A stretch of DNA of 64,000 nucleotides, taken from Sphingomonadaceae bacterium OTU29LAMAA1 (GTDB taxonomy: Bacteria > Pseudomonadota > Alphaproteobacteria > Sphingomonadales > Sphingomonadaceae). The DNA is taken from positions 1,220,001-1,284,000 of the forward strand of contig CP099617.1 of the NCBI GenBank assembly GCA_024072375.1, in the 5' to 3' direction. Position numbers and translations under genes: made by a program. Shown piece after piece: positions 1 to 10,193 of the stretch; positions within the stretch are counted from its first letter, which is position 1; every line of letters starts with the position of its first letter. Below the pieces are notes generated by a model that saw nothing but the letters and a program-made list of their open reading frames with translations, was not told the origin of the DNA and searched no databases.

Positions 1-2149
1 ATCCGGTGTTGTAGGATCCGCGGAACATCAGCGGTTCCCACGGACGGAACTTGATCGATACCTTGGGATTGGTCGTCGTGCCGAAGCCGGTATAATCGTC
101 GACGCGCACCGCACCGGTCACCTCGAGCCCCGGCAGGATCGGTACCAGCATCTCGGCATAAGCCGCCTTCACCGTGCGCTCTTTCTGGCGCAACGCGTTG
201 ACGTTGTCGAATGCCGCCAGGAAGATGACCGGAGCGGTTGCCGCTGCCGCATCGGAGCCGTTGAAACTATAGGTCTCGCGCCGGTAATCGACGCCCGCGG
301 CGAGCTGCACCGAGCGGTCGCCCCACAGCCGGATCAGCGGCCCGGCGATCGAATAATCGAACTGCTTTACCTCATATTGCCCGCCGTACAGTGTCTGGCC
401 GAAGGCCGACACGGCCTGCAATCCGGCGATCGCCGCATCGCTTTGGGTCAGACTGAAAGGGTTGAGGATACCCGCGTTGATGAGGCCGGCGAGGCCCGGT
501 CCCGCCGCGCCCGCCGCGGTCGGTGCCGCCGGATCGTAAGCGCCGCTGGCCAATGTCCCGCGATAGAAATAGCCGCTGCCGAGCACCGACGCCGCCTCGC
601 TGCGGGCATAGGACGCCCCGGCGCGATAATCCCATGCCGTCCACAGCGGTCCCTCCATCGCCGCGGCGACGCGCAGCGTCTTGGTCTCCGTCTTGTACTC
701 GCGTGGGCCGCAGGCAACGCAACGCCAGCGGAAAGCGATCGGCTTGCCATAATTTCCGGCGACGCCCGGGAATTGCGCCGCGATCGCGTTGTAGACCGCA
801 TTGTACGACGACGCCGTCAACGCGTTCAGCGGATAGGCGACCTGGAAATTCGACGTATTGCTCGACACCTGCGCATTCGAAAAGCTCTTCGCGGACTTGG
901 CGTTCGATCCCGTCACCTCGAGCGACAGTTCGTGCTCCTGCGCGATCCGCACCACGCCGCGGGCGTAATAGGTCAGCGTCTGGATCGGTTGCTGGATCAC
1001 CGCAGCCCGGCCCGTATCCCATGCACAGGCGTAGCGGGCGCTGGGCGCATTCCACAGCGCGGCGTCATAGGCCATGCCGCCGTCCATCGTCTCGCACCCT
1101 GCCCCACCCGGCAGATTGAGGACGTTGATCCCACCCGCTCCATAAGTGGTGGCGGTGCCCGGCACCTGAAGCCCGGTCAGCGGCGCGACATTGGTGGCCC
1201 CGCCCGCACCCAGCGTGCCCGTCGTGCCGCCGAGCAGCGTACCGATCTGGCCTGCCGGCCCACGCGGCAGGAACGTCCCGTTGTTCAACGCGAATGCAGT
1301 GGCGATCGGGGTGCCGCGCGTATCGATCGACAGACCGCGATTGGGCTGGTTGCCGTTGACGAAGTCGCGATCCGCGCCGCGCAGGATCTCGTTCCAGCTA
1401 TAGCTGACCGCCCCCATCACGTTGAAGCCCTGTTCGGCCAGATCGCCATAGCCGGCGACGCCGGACAGCCGATAGATATTGCCGCCGCCCGCTTCGGTGA
1501 TGTCGTTGAAGGCCTGAAGCCCGAGGCCCTTGTAATCCTTGCGCGTGATGAAGTTGATGACGCCGCCGATCGCATCGGTGCCATAGATCGCCGATGCGCC
1601 ATCCTTCAGCACCTCGACCCGCTCGATCGCGGCGAAGGGGATCTGGTTGACGTCGACTGCCGATCCGGACAGCCCGTGCGCCGCGACGCGGCGGCCGTTG
1701 AGCAGCACCAGTGTCGCCGCCGCGCCCTGCCCGCGCAGATTTGCCGCCGACAGGCCGTTGGTGCCGCGCTGCGCACCGCTGGTAACGTCGGCGTTCGACG
1801 CGAGATTGTCCGCGCCGCTGCCGTTGGTCGTCAGGAAGGCGATCAGCTGTTCGGGATTGCTGATGCCGTTGCGGGTCAATTCCTGGTTGGTGATGATCTG
1901 CAACGGCAGCGCGCTGTTGTTCGGATCCTGCTTGATCCGCGATCCCGTGACCAGAATGTCGCCATCCGCGGCCTTGACGTTGGTCAGGCCCGCGCCCGTA
2001 TCCGGCGTAGCGGCGCCGGTCGGTGTCGCGGCATCGGGGGTCGTCGTCTGCGGATCGACGACCTGTGCGCTTGCATACCCCACGCTGGCGCACGCCATTG
2101 CCAGCACGCTGCCGCTCACCAGAATCCGACGCAAACCACTGCTCGCCAT
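1..2149 (-). CDS. TonB-dependent outer-membrane receptor, C-terminus cut by window edge
   Basis: This gene encodes an outer-membrane active transporter that takes up a ligand with energy from TonB-ExbBD. The reading frame is open from the ATG at 2149 to the left edge, about 716 codons, with no stop. The N-terminus (MASSGLRRILVSGSVLAMA) is a signal peptide ending near ASAQ. Next comes a TonB-box-like ILVTGSRI and a plug domain with LVLLNGRRVA, VEVLKDGASAIYGTDAIGGVIN and the start of the barrel. The plug and the Gly/Asn-rich strands fit the RagA/Sphingomonas receptor type. The last part of the beta-barrel lies outside the window. The ligand cannot be read from sequence. It is followed upstream on the same strand by an amidohydrolase and a serine hydrolase, so peptide or D-amino-acid-containing substrates are one guess. 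Confidence 0.93.
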   Translation of the reverse strand, partial: MASSGLRRILVSGSVLAMACASVGYASAQVVDPQTTTPDAATPTGAATPDTGAGLTNVKAADGDILVTGSRIKQDPNNSALPLQIITNQELTRNGISNPEQLIAFLTTNGSGADNLASNADVTSGAQRGTNGLSAANLRGQGAAATLVLLNGRRVAAHGLSGSAVDVNQIPFAAIERVEVLKDGASAIYGTDAIGGVINFITRKDYKGLGLQAFNDITEAGGGNIYRLSGVAGYGDLAEQGFNVMGAVSYSWNEILRGADRDFVNGNQPNRGLSIDTRGTPIATAFALNNGTFLPRGPAGQIGTLLGGTTGTLGAGGATNVAPLTGLQVPGTATTYGAGGINVLNLPGGAGCETMDGGMAYDAALWNAPSARYACAWDTGRAAVIQQPIQTLTYYARGVVRIAQEHELSLEVTGSNAKSAKSFSNAQVSSNTSNFQVAYPLNALTASSYNAVYNAIAAQFPGVAGNYGKPIAFRWRCVACGPREYKTETKTLRVAAAMEGPLWTAWDYRAGASYARSEAASVLGSGYFYRGTLASGAYDPAAPTAAGAAGPGLAGLINAGILNPFSLTQSDAAIAGLQAVSAFGQTLYGGQYEVKQFDYSIAGPLIRLWGDRSVQLAAGVDYRRETYSFNGSDAAAATAPVIFLAAFDNVNALRQKERTVKAAYAEMLVPILPGLEVTGAVRVDDYTGFGTTTNPKVSIKFRPWEPLMFRGSYNTG

Positions 2150-2387
2150 GTATTTTTGCCCCCTGCAACCGTCCCCCGACGGCGTTGCCACGAATTAGCA
2201 ACGAAAATGTCATGAAACGCCAGCGAGAATCGCGGCGGCGCACCAATTTATGCCCAGCGTGGCCACGGAGCGACAGATCGTCTCGTCATGGACCACAGAG
2301 AGACCTGGGTTGCCGGCCACCGAAGTTGAATGGCCGGGACGGATTTCGGGGAAGGAATGTCGCAACCGATGTCTTCAGGCACGGGCC

Positions 2388-3938
2388 TCAATCGGCAGGA
2401 CAGCCGCGCGCCGGACGATGCGCCAGCGCCCGGCCCGCCGCCGCGCCGGTCGGACGGCCGGCGTCGACGGCGATCCTGCCGTTGACGACCACCGTCCGCA
2501 CGCCCACCGCGAATTGCTCCGGCCGCTCGTAGGTGGCGCGGGCCGCGAACCGGCGCGGATCGAAGACCACGACATCGGCAAACGCGCCCGTGCGCAACCG
2601 GCCGCGATCGACCAGCCCGAAGGTTTGCGCGGTCGACCTGCCGCTGCGTTCGATGAACGACCGCAGCGACACCACGCGATCCTGCACCACGTATTTCGCA
2701 TATTTGCGTGCGAAGGTGCCGTACACGCGCGGATGCCCGGTCGAGGCGTCCGATCCGGTCATCACCCATGGCTGGCGCATGAAGGTCGCGATGTCCGCCT
2801 CGCTCTGGTTGAACGACGCGACGGCAGGATCGGCGATCCGGATCGTCGCGATCGCCGCCGCCCCCGCATCCAGCCCCCGCGCCTCCGCCACCGCCGCGAG
2901 CGTTCGTCCCTTTTCCGCGCCTTCGGTGATCAGCAGCGCCGCCGGACCGCCGCGCTTGCGCAGGTTCTCGGATATGTCCGCGCGCAGCCGCGCCGCCACG
3001 CCCGCATCAGCGAAGCGCGCCAGCAGCGCCGTCCGGCCGCCATCCTGCGCCCACAGCGGCACCAGCGCGGCGACCAGACTGGTGCCCGATGCGCTCCACG
3101 GATATTGGTCGGCGGTCACCTCCTGTCCGCGGGCGCGCGCCGCCGCCACCTGGGCGACGATCGCCGGCGCGCGGCCCTGGACGTCGACCCCGAGTGCCTT
3201 GATATGGCTGATATGCACCGGCAGGCCGGCATCGCGGCCGATCCGGATCGCCTCGTCGATCGCGGCGGCGAGGCCGATCGTATAGCTCGATTCGTCGCGG
3301 ATATGGCTGTCGTACACGCCGCCGCGCGTCGCCGCCTCACGCGCCAGCGCCACGACTTCGTCGGTGGTGGCGACGCTTTGCGGGGCGTAGAACAGCCCGG
3401 TCGACAGCCCCAATGCGCCGCCGCACATGCCGCGCGCGACCAGCGATCGCATCCGTCCGAGTTCCCCCGCGGTCGGCGGGCGCCGCGCAGCACCGACGAC
3501 AGCGCTGCGTACGGCACCGAAACCGACATAGGCAGCATAGTTGATCCCGACCGGCGCCGTCTTTGCACGGGCCAGCACCGCCGCCACGTCCGGGTCGCCG
3601 CCGCCATCGTTGCCGACGAACGCGGTCGTCACGCCCTGCATCAGGAACGGCAGCACCAGCCGCGTGCGCGCATCGGCGCTCGCAAGCATTCCATCGGCAT
3701 GCGTGTGCGGATCGATGAAACCGGGTGCGACGATCATGCCCCGCGCCACGATCGTCCGGTTCGCCGCCATCGATCGGCCCCGACCGACGTAGACGATGCG
3801 GTCGCCGCGGATGCCGACGTCGCCGACGAACGGCGCGTCCGATCCGGTGAAGACGGTGCCGCCGCGGATCAGCAGGTCGACCCGCTCCGGCGCGGCACCC
3901 GGCATGGTCAGCGCGATCAGTGCGGCAACGCGCCTCAT
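2388..3938 (-). CDS. Exported amidohydrolase, D-aminoacylase / N-acyl-D-amino-acid deacylase family
   Basis: This is a metal-dependent hydrolase of the amidohydrolase superfamily, 516 residues. A short signal peptide ([16 protein letters not shown]) is followed by the usual small beta domain ([11 protein letters not shown]) and the metal site [12 protein letters not shown] with the HxH at about residues 78-80. Further metal or catalytic motifs are HISHIK and the Asp of MTGSDAST. The C-terminus returns to the beta domain ([14 protein letters not shown]), typical of D-aminoacylases. Its ATG overlaps the stop of the upstream beta-lactamase-like gene by 4 nt (ATGA), which points to translational coupling in one operon. 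The family removes acyl groups from N-acyl-D-amino acids, but some members are dipeptidases or dihydropyrimidinase-like, so the substrate is uncertain. Confidence 0.88.
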   Translation of the reverse strand: MRRVAALIALTMPGAAPERVDLLIRGGTVFTGSDAPFVGDVGIRGDRIVYVGRGRSMAANRTIVARGMIVAPGFIDPHTHADGMLASADARTRLVLPFLMQGVTTAFVGNDGGGDPDVAAVLARAKTAPVGINYAAYVGFGAVRSAVVGAARRPPTAGELGRMRSLVARGMCGGALGLSTGLFYAPQSVATTDEVVALAREAATRGGVYDSHIRDESSYTIGLAAAIDEAIRIGRDAGLPVHISHIKALGVDVQGRAPAIVAQVAAARARGQEVTADQYPWSASGTSLVAALVPLWAQDGGRTALLARFADAGVAARLRADISENLRKRGGPAALLITEGAEKGRTLAAVAEARGLDAGAAAIATIRIADPAVASFNQSEADIATFMRQPWVMTGSDASTGHPRVYGTFARKYAKYVVQDRVVSLRSFIERSGRSTAQTFGLVDRGRLRTGAFADVVVFDPRRFAARATYERPEQFAVGVRTVVVNGRIAVDAGRPTGAAAGRALAHRPARGCPAD

Positions 3939-5065
3939 CGTCCCGCCGCCAGTCGTTCCTCGGTCGCGCTATAGGCGGATCGCACGCCAGGCGCTGCCGG
4001 CACGTCGGTCGCGATATAGGCGACGCCGGTGCCGGATCCCGGATCGATCCACAGCCCGGACCGCAAGCCATAAGCCTTGCCGGCATGCCCCAGCCGCTGT
4101 CCGCCATCACCGAACGGATCGTCGCGACAGCCCGGCTCCGGCGTTGCCAGAAACGCCACCGCCAGCCCGTAGCGGCAGGTGAAGCCATCCTCGCCGCTAC
4201 CGTTGCGTCCATCCGACCGCCATAGGGGCTTTTGCAGCAGCGCCACCGATCGCGGCGTCAGCAGCCGGACGCCATCGACCTGTCCCTGCCCCAGCAGCAG
4301 GCGTCCGATCGTCGCCAGACCCTGCGCCGAGATCCGCAATCCTCCCTGCGGCGAGAATGTCGCTCCGTTGCGCCCCGCTCGCCAGCTGGCGAGATCGCAC
4401 GACCCGTCCCGTGCGGGCGTCACCGGACAGGCGGTGGCCGCATCCATGTCCTTCACCGGCACCCCGTCGCGGTACAGCACGGCCGCACGCGCCCGCGTCC
4501 CCGGAGCGCATGCTGCCCAGTTGAAACAGGCATCCAGCTTCAGCGGCGCCAGCACCAGCCGATCCATCAAACGGTCGAACCGCTCCCCCGTCGCGCGTTC
4601 CATGACGGCCGCGATCACGGGAAAGTTGAAGTTGGTGTAGCGGAACCACGTTCCCGGCGCATGGTCGACACCCCACGCCGCCGGATCGGCGAGCACCGCT
4701 CGCATGTCGGCATCCAGCGGCAGGACATAGTCGATCCGGTCGGTCAGGCTGGACCGGTGCGACAGCAGCAGCCGCAGCGTGATCGGCACGTCCGGAAAGG
4801 CCGGGTTGCGCAACCGCCAGCCAAGCAGGCCGGATACGTCGGCATCGAGGTTCAGCCGCTTCGCCTCGACCAGCCGCAGCACGCCGATCGCGGTCACCAG
4901 CTTCGAAATCGACGCGACCCGCACCGGATCGTCCGCCCGCATCCGCCGCCCGGCAGCGATGTCCGCCATACCGGACGCCGTGGTCGAGACGATACCGGCA
5001 CGGTCGAACGTCACGCGCGCGGTGGCGACCGGCTGAACGGCGGCGGCGGCTAGGAGCGTCAGCAT
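3935..5065 (-). CDS. Serine beta-lactamase-fold hydrolase (class C / esterase type)
   Basis: This 376-residue protein has the penicillin-binding-protein/beta-lactamase fold. The SxxK motif is SISK (residues 52-55), the YxN motif is YTN (143-145), and HAGK near the C-terminus stands where KTG lies in true beta-lactamases. The start at 5065 gives a hydrophobic signal peptide ([16 protein letters not shown]); longer in-frame starts add unlikely sequence. Family members include AmpC-like enzymes, D-aminopeptidases and esterases. The replacement of KTG by HxG favours an esterase or peptidase over a true AmpC. It is the first gene of a two-gene operon with the amidohydrolase, which suggests both act on the same periplasmic peptides or amides. 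I would not call it a resistance gene. Confidence 0.85.
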   Translation of the reverse strand: MLTLLAAAAVQPVATARVTFDRAGIVSTTASGMADIAAGRRMRADDPVRVASISKLVTAIGVLRLVEAKRLNLDADVSGLLGWRLRNPAFPDVPITLRLLLSHRSSLTDRIDYVLPLDADMRAVLADPAAWGVDHAPGTWFRYTNFNFPVIAAVMERATGERFDRLMDRLVLAPLKLDACFNWAACAPGTRARAAVLYRDGVPVKDMDAATACPVTPARDGSCDLASWRAGRNGATFSPQGGLRISAQGLATIGRLLLGQGQVDGVRLLTPRSVALLQKPLWRSDGRNGSGEDGFTCRYGLAVAFLATPEPGCRDDPFGDGGQRLGHAGKAYGLRSGLWIDPGSGTGVAYIATDVPAAPGVRSAYSATEERLAAGR

Positions 5066-5170
5066 GGCAGTTCCCGTCGTTTCGTCACAAGGAACCACGG
5101 ATGCGGCGCGGATCAAAGTGGCAAAGCACCATGCAAGACAAACGACGGCCGACCCGCTAACGCCCGCGAT

Positions 5171-6349
5171 ATGCCCGCCAAGCCCTATGATGCGATCATC
5201 CTCGGTGCCGGTGCCGCCGGCTTGATGTGCGCTGCCGTCGCCGGTCAGCGCGGTCGGCGTGTGCTGTTGGTCGACCACGCCGACGAAGCGGGCAAGAAGA
5301 TCGTCATTTCCGGCGGCGGTCGATGCAACTTCACCAACATCCACACTGCGCCGGACCGTTATCTATCCGCCAACCCGCATTTCGCGAAATCCGCCCTCGG
5401 CCGCTACACCGCCGCGGATTTTGTCGCTCTGGTCGAGCGCCACGGCATTCGCTGGCACGAAAAGACGCTGGGCCAGTTGTTCTGCGACGGCTCGGCGCGA
5501 CAGATCGTCGCGATGCTGCTCGGCGAATGCGAGATGGGCCGCGTCGAGCTCGCGCTGTCGTCGCCGATCGGCGATGTCGGCCACGACGGTAATGCCTACA
5601 CCGTCGCCCTCCCCGGCCGGACCGTGATCGCGCCGCGGCTGGTGATCGCCACTGGCGGCCCTTCGATCCCCAGGATGGGCGCCACCGGCTTCGCCTACGA
5701 CCTCGCGCGCCGGTTCGGGCTGAAGGTGGTCGAGCCGCGCCCCGCGCTGGTGCCGCTGACGCTGGGCGGCGATGAAACGCTGTTCCGCACCTTGTCTGGA
5801 GTCGCGGCCGAGGTGGTGGCGAAGGCGGGCAAGGCCAGCTTCCGCGAAGCCGCGCTGTTCACCCATCGCGGCCTGTCCGGCCCGGCGATCCTGCAGGTCT
5901 CCAGCTATTGGCGCGCGCGCGAACCGATCGCTATCGACTTCGTGCCCGACGCCGCCGCCGACTGGCTGCTCCGGTCCAAGCGCGCCAACCCCCGCACCAC
6001 CTTGCGCCGCGCGCTGGCCGCGACGCTGCCCGATCGCCTCGCCGAGGCGCTGGCCGAACGACTGGAGATGAACACCGAACTCGCCAACACGCCCGACCGC
6101 CGGCTCGATGACGCCGCCCGCCGGTTGTCGGCCTGGCGCTTCACCCCCAACGGCAGCGAAGGCTATGCCAAGGCGGAGGTCACTGCGGGCGGCATCAGCA
6201 CCGCCGACCTGTCATCGCAGACGCTGGAGGCGCGCAAGCTTCCGGGACTGCACGCGATCGGTGAAGCGGTCGACGTCACCGGCTGGCTCGGTGGCTACAA
6301 TTTCCAATGGGCGTGGGCGAGCGGCTGGGCCGCCGCTCAGGCGTTATGA
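5171..6349 (+). CDS. HI0933/YhiN-family FAD-dependent oxidoreductase
   Basis: This 392-residue flavoprotein starts with a Rossmann dinucleotide-binding motif ([12 protein letters not shown]) and then the family mark [16 protein letters not shown]. The middle holds [14 protein letters not shown] and the C-terminal FAD-binding block [15 protein letters not shown]. This matches the HI0933-like / YhiN / BaiN family, whose cellular role is poorly known; BaiN members reduce bile-acid intermediates, which is unlikely here. It is divergent from the beta-lactamase-like gene, with 105 nt between the two starts, where promoters for both should lie. Its stop codon overlaps the end of a small convergent ORF. 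Confidence 0.9.
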   Translation: MPAKPYDAIILGAGAAGLMCAAVAGQRGRRVLLVDHADEAGKKIVISGGGRCNFTNIHTAPDRYLSANPHFAKSALGRYTAADFVALVERHGIRWHEKTLGQLFCDGSARQIVAMLLGECEMGRVELALSSPIGDVGHDGNAYTVALPGRTVIAPRLVIATGGPSIPRMGATGFAYDLARRFGLKVVEPRPALVPLTLGGDETLFRTLSGVAAEVVAKAGKASFREAALFTHRGLSGPAILQVSSYWRAREPIAIDFVPDAAADWLLRSKRANPRTTLRRALAATLPDRLAEALAERLEMNTELANTPDRRLDDAARRLSAWRFTPNGSEGYAKAEVTAGGISTADLSSQTLEARKLPGLHAIGEAVDVTGWLGGYNFQWAWASGWAAAQAL

Positions 6350-6499
6350 ATCGCCGGTCATCGCCCGCAACTGCACGGCGTAACCGGCCGCGAGTTGCGC
6401 AAACGCGCGTTTCAGCGTAGAAGCCTTCGCGCGGCCTCGCTCGGCCTCGGCTTCGCGGATTAGGCGACGCAGGGTCTCTGGGGTCACGGTCACGGCCAT
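6344..6499 (-). CDS. Small hypothetical protein, 51 aa
   Basis: This short basic, mostly helical protein begins MAVTVTPETLRRLIREAEAE and ends [11 protein letters not shown]. The composition (many Ala, Arg, Glu, helical periodicity) looks like a real protein and not a shadow, and the frame uses normal high-GC codon positions. It converges on the flavoprotein gene and its stop lies just inside that gene's end. An alternative ATG eight codons upstream exists (MWRLYPRI...). No clear Shine-Dalgarno is seen at either start. I do not recognise a family. Confidence 0.45.
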   Translation of the reverse strand: MAVTVTPETLRRLIREAEAERGRAKASTLKRAFAQLAAGYAVQLRAMTGDS

Positions 6500-6646
6500 G
6501 ATGCGCGGGTACAAGCGCCACATTGCGCCCGTATTGCCGCCCGCACCTGGCCCGCGACTGACACTCGCGACATCGTTGTCCCTGCCGCGTTCCCGCCTTG
6601 GCGTTTAGCCTTGGCTTCGGGGGCGCCGCTCCCATTTAGGTTCACT

Positions 6647-8395
6647 ATGCCCTTCTCCTCCCTGCCTCCCGTCCTCGCCGAGGCGCTCGTCGCCCGCGGC
6701 TATGAAGCCCCCACCGCCGTCCAGGCATCCGTCATCGAACCCGAAGCCGTGGGCCGCGACCTCGTCGTCTCGGCGCAGACCGGCTCGGGCAAGACCGTCG
6801 CCTTCGGCCTCGCCATGGCGGGCGAACTCATGGCGGACGGCACCCTGCCCCCGCCCGGCCTGCCGCTCGCGCTCATTATCGCCCCGACCCGCGAACTCGC
6901 GTTGCAGGTCAGCCGCGAACTGATGTGGCTCTACAAGGGCGCACACGCCCGCATCGCCACCTGCGTCGGCGGCATGGACGCCAGCAAGGAGCGCCGCTCG
7001 CTCAGCCACGGCGCGCATATCGTCGTCGGCACTCCGGGCCGCCTGCGCGACCATCTCGAACGCGGCGCGCTCGACCTGACCGCGTTGCGCGTCGCTGTCC
7101 TCGACGAAGCGGACGAAATGCTCGACATGGGCTTCCGCGAAGACCTGGAGGGCATCCTCGACGCCTCGCCTTCCGAACGCCGCACGCTGATGTTCTCTGC
7201 GACGATGCCGCGTCCGATCGTCGCGCTCGCCAAGCGCTACCAGCGCGATGCGTTGCGTATCTCGACCGTCGGTGAAGACCGCGGCCACGGCGACATCGCC
7301 TATCAGGCGGTCACCGTCGCCCCTGCCGACATCGAACATGCCGTCATCAACCTGCTTCGCTTCCACGAAGCGGAAACGGCGATGCTGTTCTGCGCCACCC
7401 GCGACAACGTCCGCCACCTGCACGCCAGTCTCGTCGAGCGTGGTTTCGCTGCGGTCGCGCTGTCCGGCGAGCATAGCCAGAACGAGCGCAACGCGGCGCT
7501 TCAGGCCCTTCGCGACCGCCGCGCCCGCGTCTGCGTCGCCACCGACGTCGCCGCCCGTGGTATCGATCTGCCGTCGCTCAGCCTCGTCGTCCATGTCGAG
7601 ATGCCGCGCGATGCCGAGACGTTGCAGCATCGCTCGGGCCGTACCGGTCGCGCCGGCAAGAAGGGCACGGCGGTGCTCATCGTGCCGTATCCGCGCCGCC
7701 GCCGCGTCGACATGATGCTGAAGCAGGCGAAGATCGCCTGCGACTGGATTCCCGCCCCCTCGGCCGACGACATCCGCAAGCAGGATCGCGAGCGCCTCAT
7801 CACCACGCTCCTCGCGCCGATCGAGTTCGACGACGAGGATCGCGAGCTGGCCACCCGCCTGATGGCGGAGAAGTCGGCGGAGGATATCGCCGCCGCGCTC
7901 GTCCACGCCCATCGCGCGCTGATGCCACAAGCGGAAGACCTGCTCGATTCGGCTAACAGCGGTGCCCCGCAGCAGACCGACCGCACCCAGGGCCATCGCC
8001 CAGGTTTCGAGGACACCGTCTGGTTCCAGATGGACATCGGCCGCCGCCAGAACGCCGACCCGCGCTGGCTGCTGCCGCTGATCTGCCGCCGCGGCCACAT
8101 CACCAAGGCCGAGATCGGCGCGATCCGCATCAACCCGAACGACACGATCTTCGAAGTGCCGCGCACCGTCGCCGATCGCGTCCTCGCCAGCGTCCAGCGC
8201 ACCGCGAACCCGGAAAATGACGAGGGCAGCCTGAAAATAGTCCCCTTCACCAACAACCCCCGCGAAGCCGGCGGCAGCGGCGGCGCCCCCCGCGGCCCGC
8301 GCGCTCCGCGCGACAACGCTGCACGCCCGCCCCGCACCGGCGGCGCACCGGTCCGGCATCAGGCGAAGCCCTACCGCAAGGGTCCGCGCGGCTGA
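6647..8395 (+). CDS. DEAD-box ATP-dependent RNA helicase with DbpA-type RNA-binding domain
   Basis: This is a cytoplasmic RNA helicase, 582 residues. Motif I is AQTGSGKT (43-50), Ia is PTRELALQV, II is DEAD within VAVLDEADEMLDMGF, III is SAT and VI is HRSGRTGRAGKKG, so both RecA-like domains are complete. A C-terminal domain (PRWLLPLICRRGHITKAEIG...) resembles the DbpA RNA-binding domain, which in E. coli DbpA binds 23S rRNA hairpin 92. After it comes a Gly/Arg/Pro-rich basic tail (GGSGGAPRGPRAPRDN), which likely adds non-specific RNA binding. A role in ribosome assembly or cold adaptation is inferred. The start at 6647 was chosen because MPFSSLPP is the usual start and an AGGT lies upstream. 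The next gene overlaps its stop (TGATG). Confidence 0.92.
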   Translation: MPFSSLPPVLAEALVARGYEAPTAVQASVIEPEAVGRDLVVSAQTGSGKTVAFGLAMAGELMADGTLPPPGLPLALIIAPTRELALQVSRELMWLYKGAHARIATCVGGMDASKERRSLSHGAHIVVGTPGRLRDHLERGALDLTALRVAVLDEADEMLDMGFREDLEGILDASPSERRTLMFSATMPRPIVALAKRYQRDALRISTVGEDRGHGDIAYQAVTVAPADIEHAVINLLRFHEAETAMLFCATRDNVRHLHASLVERGFAAVALSGEHSQNERNAALQALRDRRARVCVATDVAARGIDLPSLSLVVHVEMPRDAETLQHRSGRTGRAGKKGTAVLIVPYPRRRRVDMMLKQAKIACDWIPAPSADDIRKQDRERLITTLLAPIEFDDEDRELATRLMAEKSAEDIAAALVHAHRALMPQAEDLLDSANSGAPQQTDRTQGHRPGFEDTVWFQMDIGRRQNADPRWLLPLICRRGHITKAEIGAIRINPNDTIFEVPRTVADRVLASVQRTANPENDEGSLKIVPFTNNPREAGGSGGAPRGPRAPRDNAARPPRTGGAPVRHQAKPYRKGPRG

Positions 8396-8850
8396 TGCCG
8401 ATGGGCGTCCGTATCCTCGTCGATGCGGACGCCTGTCCGGTGAAGGACGAAATCTACAAGGTCGCCTGGCGCCGAGAGGTGCCGGTGACCATCGTCAGCA
8501 ACAGCCACTTCCGCGTACCGGTCCACCCGCTGGTGACGCGCGTGGTGGTGAGCGACAGCTTCGACGCCGCCGACGACTGGATCGCCGAACAGGCCGATGC
8601 GCAGGCAGTGGTCATCACCGCCGACATCCTGCTCGCCGACCGCGCGCTGAAAGCCGGCGCGACGGTACTGAGCCCGACGGGCAAACCCTTCACGGCGGCA
8701 TCGATCGGCGGAGCTATCGCGACGCGGGCAATCATGGCCGATTTGCGGGCGGGCGGGGATCAGCTTAGCGGGCCGAAGCCGTTTGCGGCAGCGGACCGGA
8801 GCCGGTTCTTGCAGGCGCTGGATACTGCGCTGGTGAAGTTGATGCGCTAA
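8395..8850 (+). CDS. YaiI/YqxD family (UPF0178) protein
   Basis: This 151-residue protein matches the UPF0178 family. It has the N-terminal ILVDADACPVKDEIY, the central ITADILLADRALKAGATVLSPTGKPF and TRAIMADLR. The fold is related to PIN-like nucleases, with conserved acidic residues in the DADACP and TADI motifs, but no activity is firmly known. Its ATG overlaps the helicase stop by one base, so it is co-transcribed and probably translationally coupled with the RNA helicase; a linked role in RNA metabolism is inference. Length is normal for the family. Confidence 0.9.
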   Translation: MPMGVRILVDADACPVKDEIYKVAWRREVPVTIVSNSHFRVPVHPLVTRVVVSDSFDAADDWIAEQADAQAVVITADILLADRALKAGATVLSPTGKPFTAASIGGAIATRAIMADLRAGGDQLSGPKPFAAADRSRFLQALDTALVKLMR

Positions 8851-8853
8851 CCG

Positions 8854-9981
8854 TCACCGTGGGAAGAACCAAGGGTAAGCGTCGGCAAAGATGAGGTCCC
8901 ACGTCGGCATGGCATGGCCGCTGACGACTTCCCGAAATCGCGTTTCGGCTCCGGCGGCTTTCGCGGCATTCACGACGGCGATCGTCGTCTTACGAAAGTC
9001 CGTTTCGTAAATTCCGGCACCGGCAAACACGCGACTTGCGCCGAGCTTGCCGGCCGAGGATGCGGCGGATGCAGCGCCGGCTGACATGACTAACACATTG
9101 CCGAATAGCTGCGGGAAACGCGCGGCCATGGTTGCTGCCCACACGCCGCCGTTCGAATAGCCCCCGATCACGCGATCCTTGCGACGACGCGATACCGGAT
9201 AATGCGCTTCGACCTAGGGCATGACCTCTTCTGTTACGAAGCGCAGGTGACGCTCGTACGGACTGTCGGGACCCGACGGACCGAACTGCGCAACATATTC
9301 GGGGCCGCGGCGATCACAGGCCATGCCTTTACAATTCGGCGTGTCTGGCGCTGCATCGATGCCGACCAGTATCGCCGGCCGCGTACGACCGTCTCGCACA
9401 AGCGCCGCGGCAATGTCCGCAAACGCCCGCGACGCACCGTCTGCCAGGTAGAACACCGGCAACCTGACCTTTGGCGGCGTTCCGGACGGAACGTAGACGG
9501 TCAAACGACGTGTCTCACTCAAATGTCTGGACGACACATCATAGGTTGTGATCGTCGTAGGATCGTTCACCCGCGCCGGCGCTTTATCGGCATCCGGACC
9601 GCGATAGGTCTCGACCGGCTGGTTACCGGTTGGCGTCGTTGAAATCTGAAGGATTGCTTCACGCAGGCGCGGCACCCGTATCGAAACCATCGCCAACCCA
9701 CTGTTCGGAATGGGTTCGAGACCGGTCTGAAGCGAACAGCACGACAAGATCCAGGGCTCACTGGTCGGCCGCGCAACCATGGTCAAGCGATCACCCTCGA
9801 TCCACCATACATACTCGCGCGCGGCCAGCCGACGAGCGGCTTCGGCTGCGGTCAACTTACTGGGAACAGTACAAGGAGATGAAATCCTGGCGTCTGCCTG
9901 CACGCACGACGTATAGGAAGATCACATCGATGGCGGCCGCTGAACATCAGTCAACAGCAACGGAAGCAAAGCAAGCAGCAT
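8854..9981 (-). pseudogene. Alpha/beta-hydrolase esterase (enterochelin-esterase-like) interrupted by two in-frame stops
   Basis: One continuous frame of 376 codons encodes an esterase of the PF00756 type but carries two stop codons. It opens with a signal-peptide-like MLLALLPLLLTDVQRPPSM, then TGA at codon 20 (9922-9924), then a long N-terminal domain and the hydrolase core (LPVFYLADGASRAFADI, ILVGIDAAP). An amber TAG follows at codon 256 (9214-9216), and the frame resumes without shift into VEAHYPVSRRRKDRVIGGYSNGG, which holds the nucleophile motif GYSNGG, and ends with the His region GHAMPTWD. In related proteins the residue at the TAG position is usually aromatic (PYVEA), so Tyr to amber fits one base change. 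A short product could start at the GTG at 9903 but would lack the nucleophile. Either a decayed gene or sequence error. Confidence 0.75.
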
Positions 9982-10161
9982 TACGCATAACGAACATGCT
10001 GCTGCACCTTCGTCAAACGATACATTTTTCTACTGCGATTACTGTAAGATGAAACTTCGCAGCATGCTGGTTCGCGAAGAGCGCCGCGGCAAAGCCGCGT
10101 CGTCGATCGACACGGGCGAGGATGACCTCGCCCGGTCGTCGGCGGGCTGGCGCTGATCCTT

Positions 10162-10186
10162 GGCTAAGCGGCTCCACCGCTTAGCC
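10162..10186. terminator. Hairpin downstream of lepA
   Basis: A perfect 10-bp inverted repeat (GGCTAAGCGG, 5-nt loop, CCGCTTAGCC) lies 8 nt beyond the lepA stop. There is no clear T-run on either side, so intrinsic termination is possible but unproven. Two more small hairpins lie next to it at about 10090-10135 (GCGGCAAAGCCGC and GGGCGAG...CTCGCCC). Confidence 0.5.
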
Positions 10187-10193
10187 TTGGGCG

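Noticed and set aside
377..2215. Long plus-strand open frame opposite the TonB receptor
   Set aside because: It is an antisense shadow of the receptor gene in GC-rich DNA; Arg/Ala/Gly-heavy sequence, no ribosome site, no recognisable motif.
3935..5065. Antibiotic-resistance beta-lactamase
   Set aside because: The third motif is HxG rather than KTG and the gene is coupled to an amidohydrolase, so an esterase or peptidase role is more likely.
9214..9216. TAG codons inside two genes as a sign of amber recoding
   Set aside because: Ordinary genes in the window also end in TAG (for example those at 16079 and 45531), and the third broken gene has a frameshift, so stop-codon reassignment is not supported.
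10050..10157. 35-codon ORF near the lepA 3' end
   Set aside because: It consists mostly of hairpin-forming repeat DNA and has no ribosome binding site.
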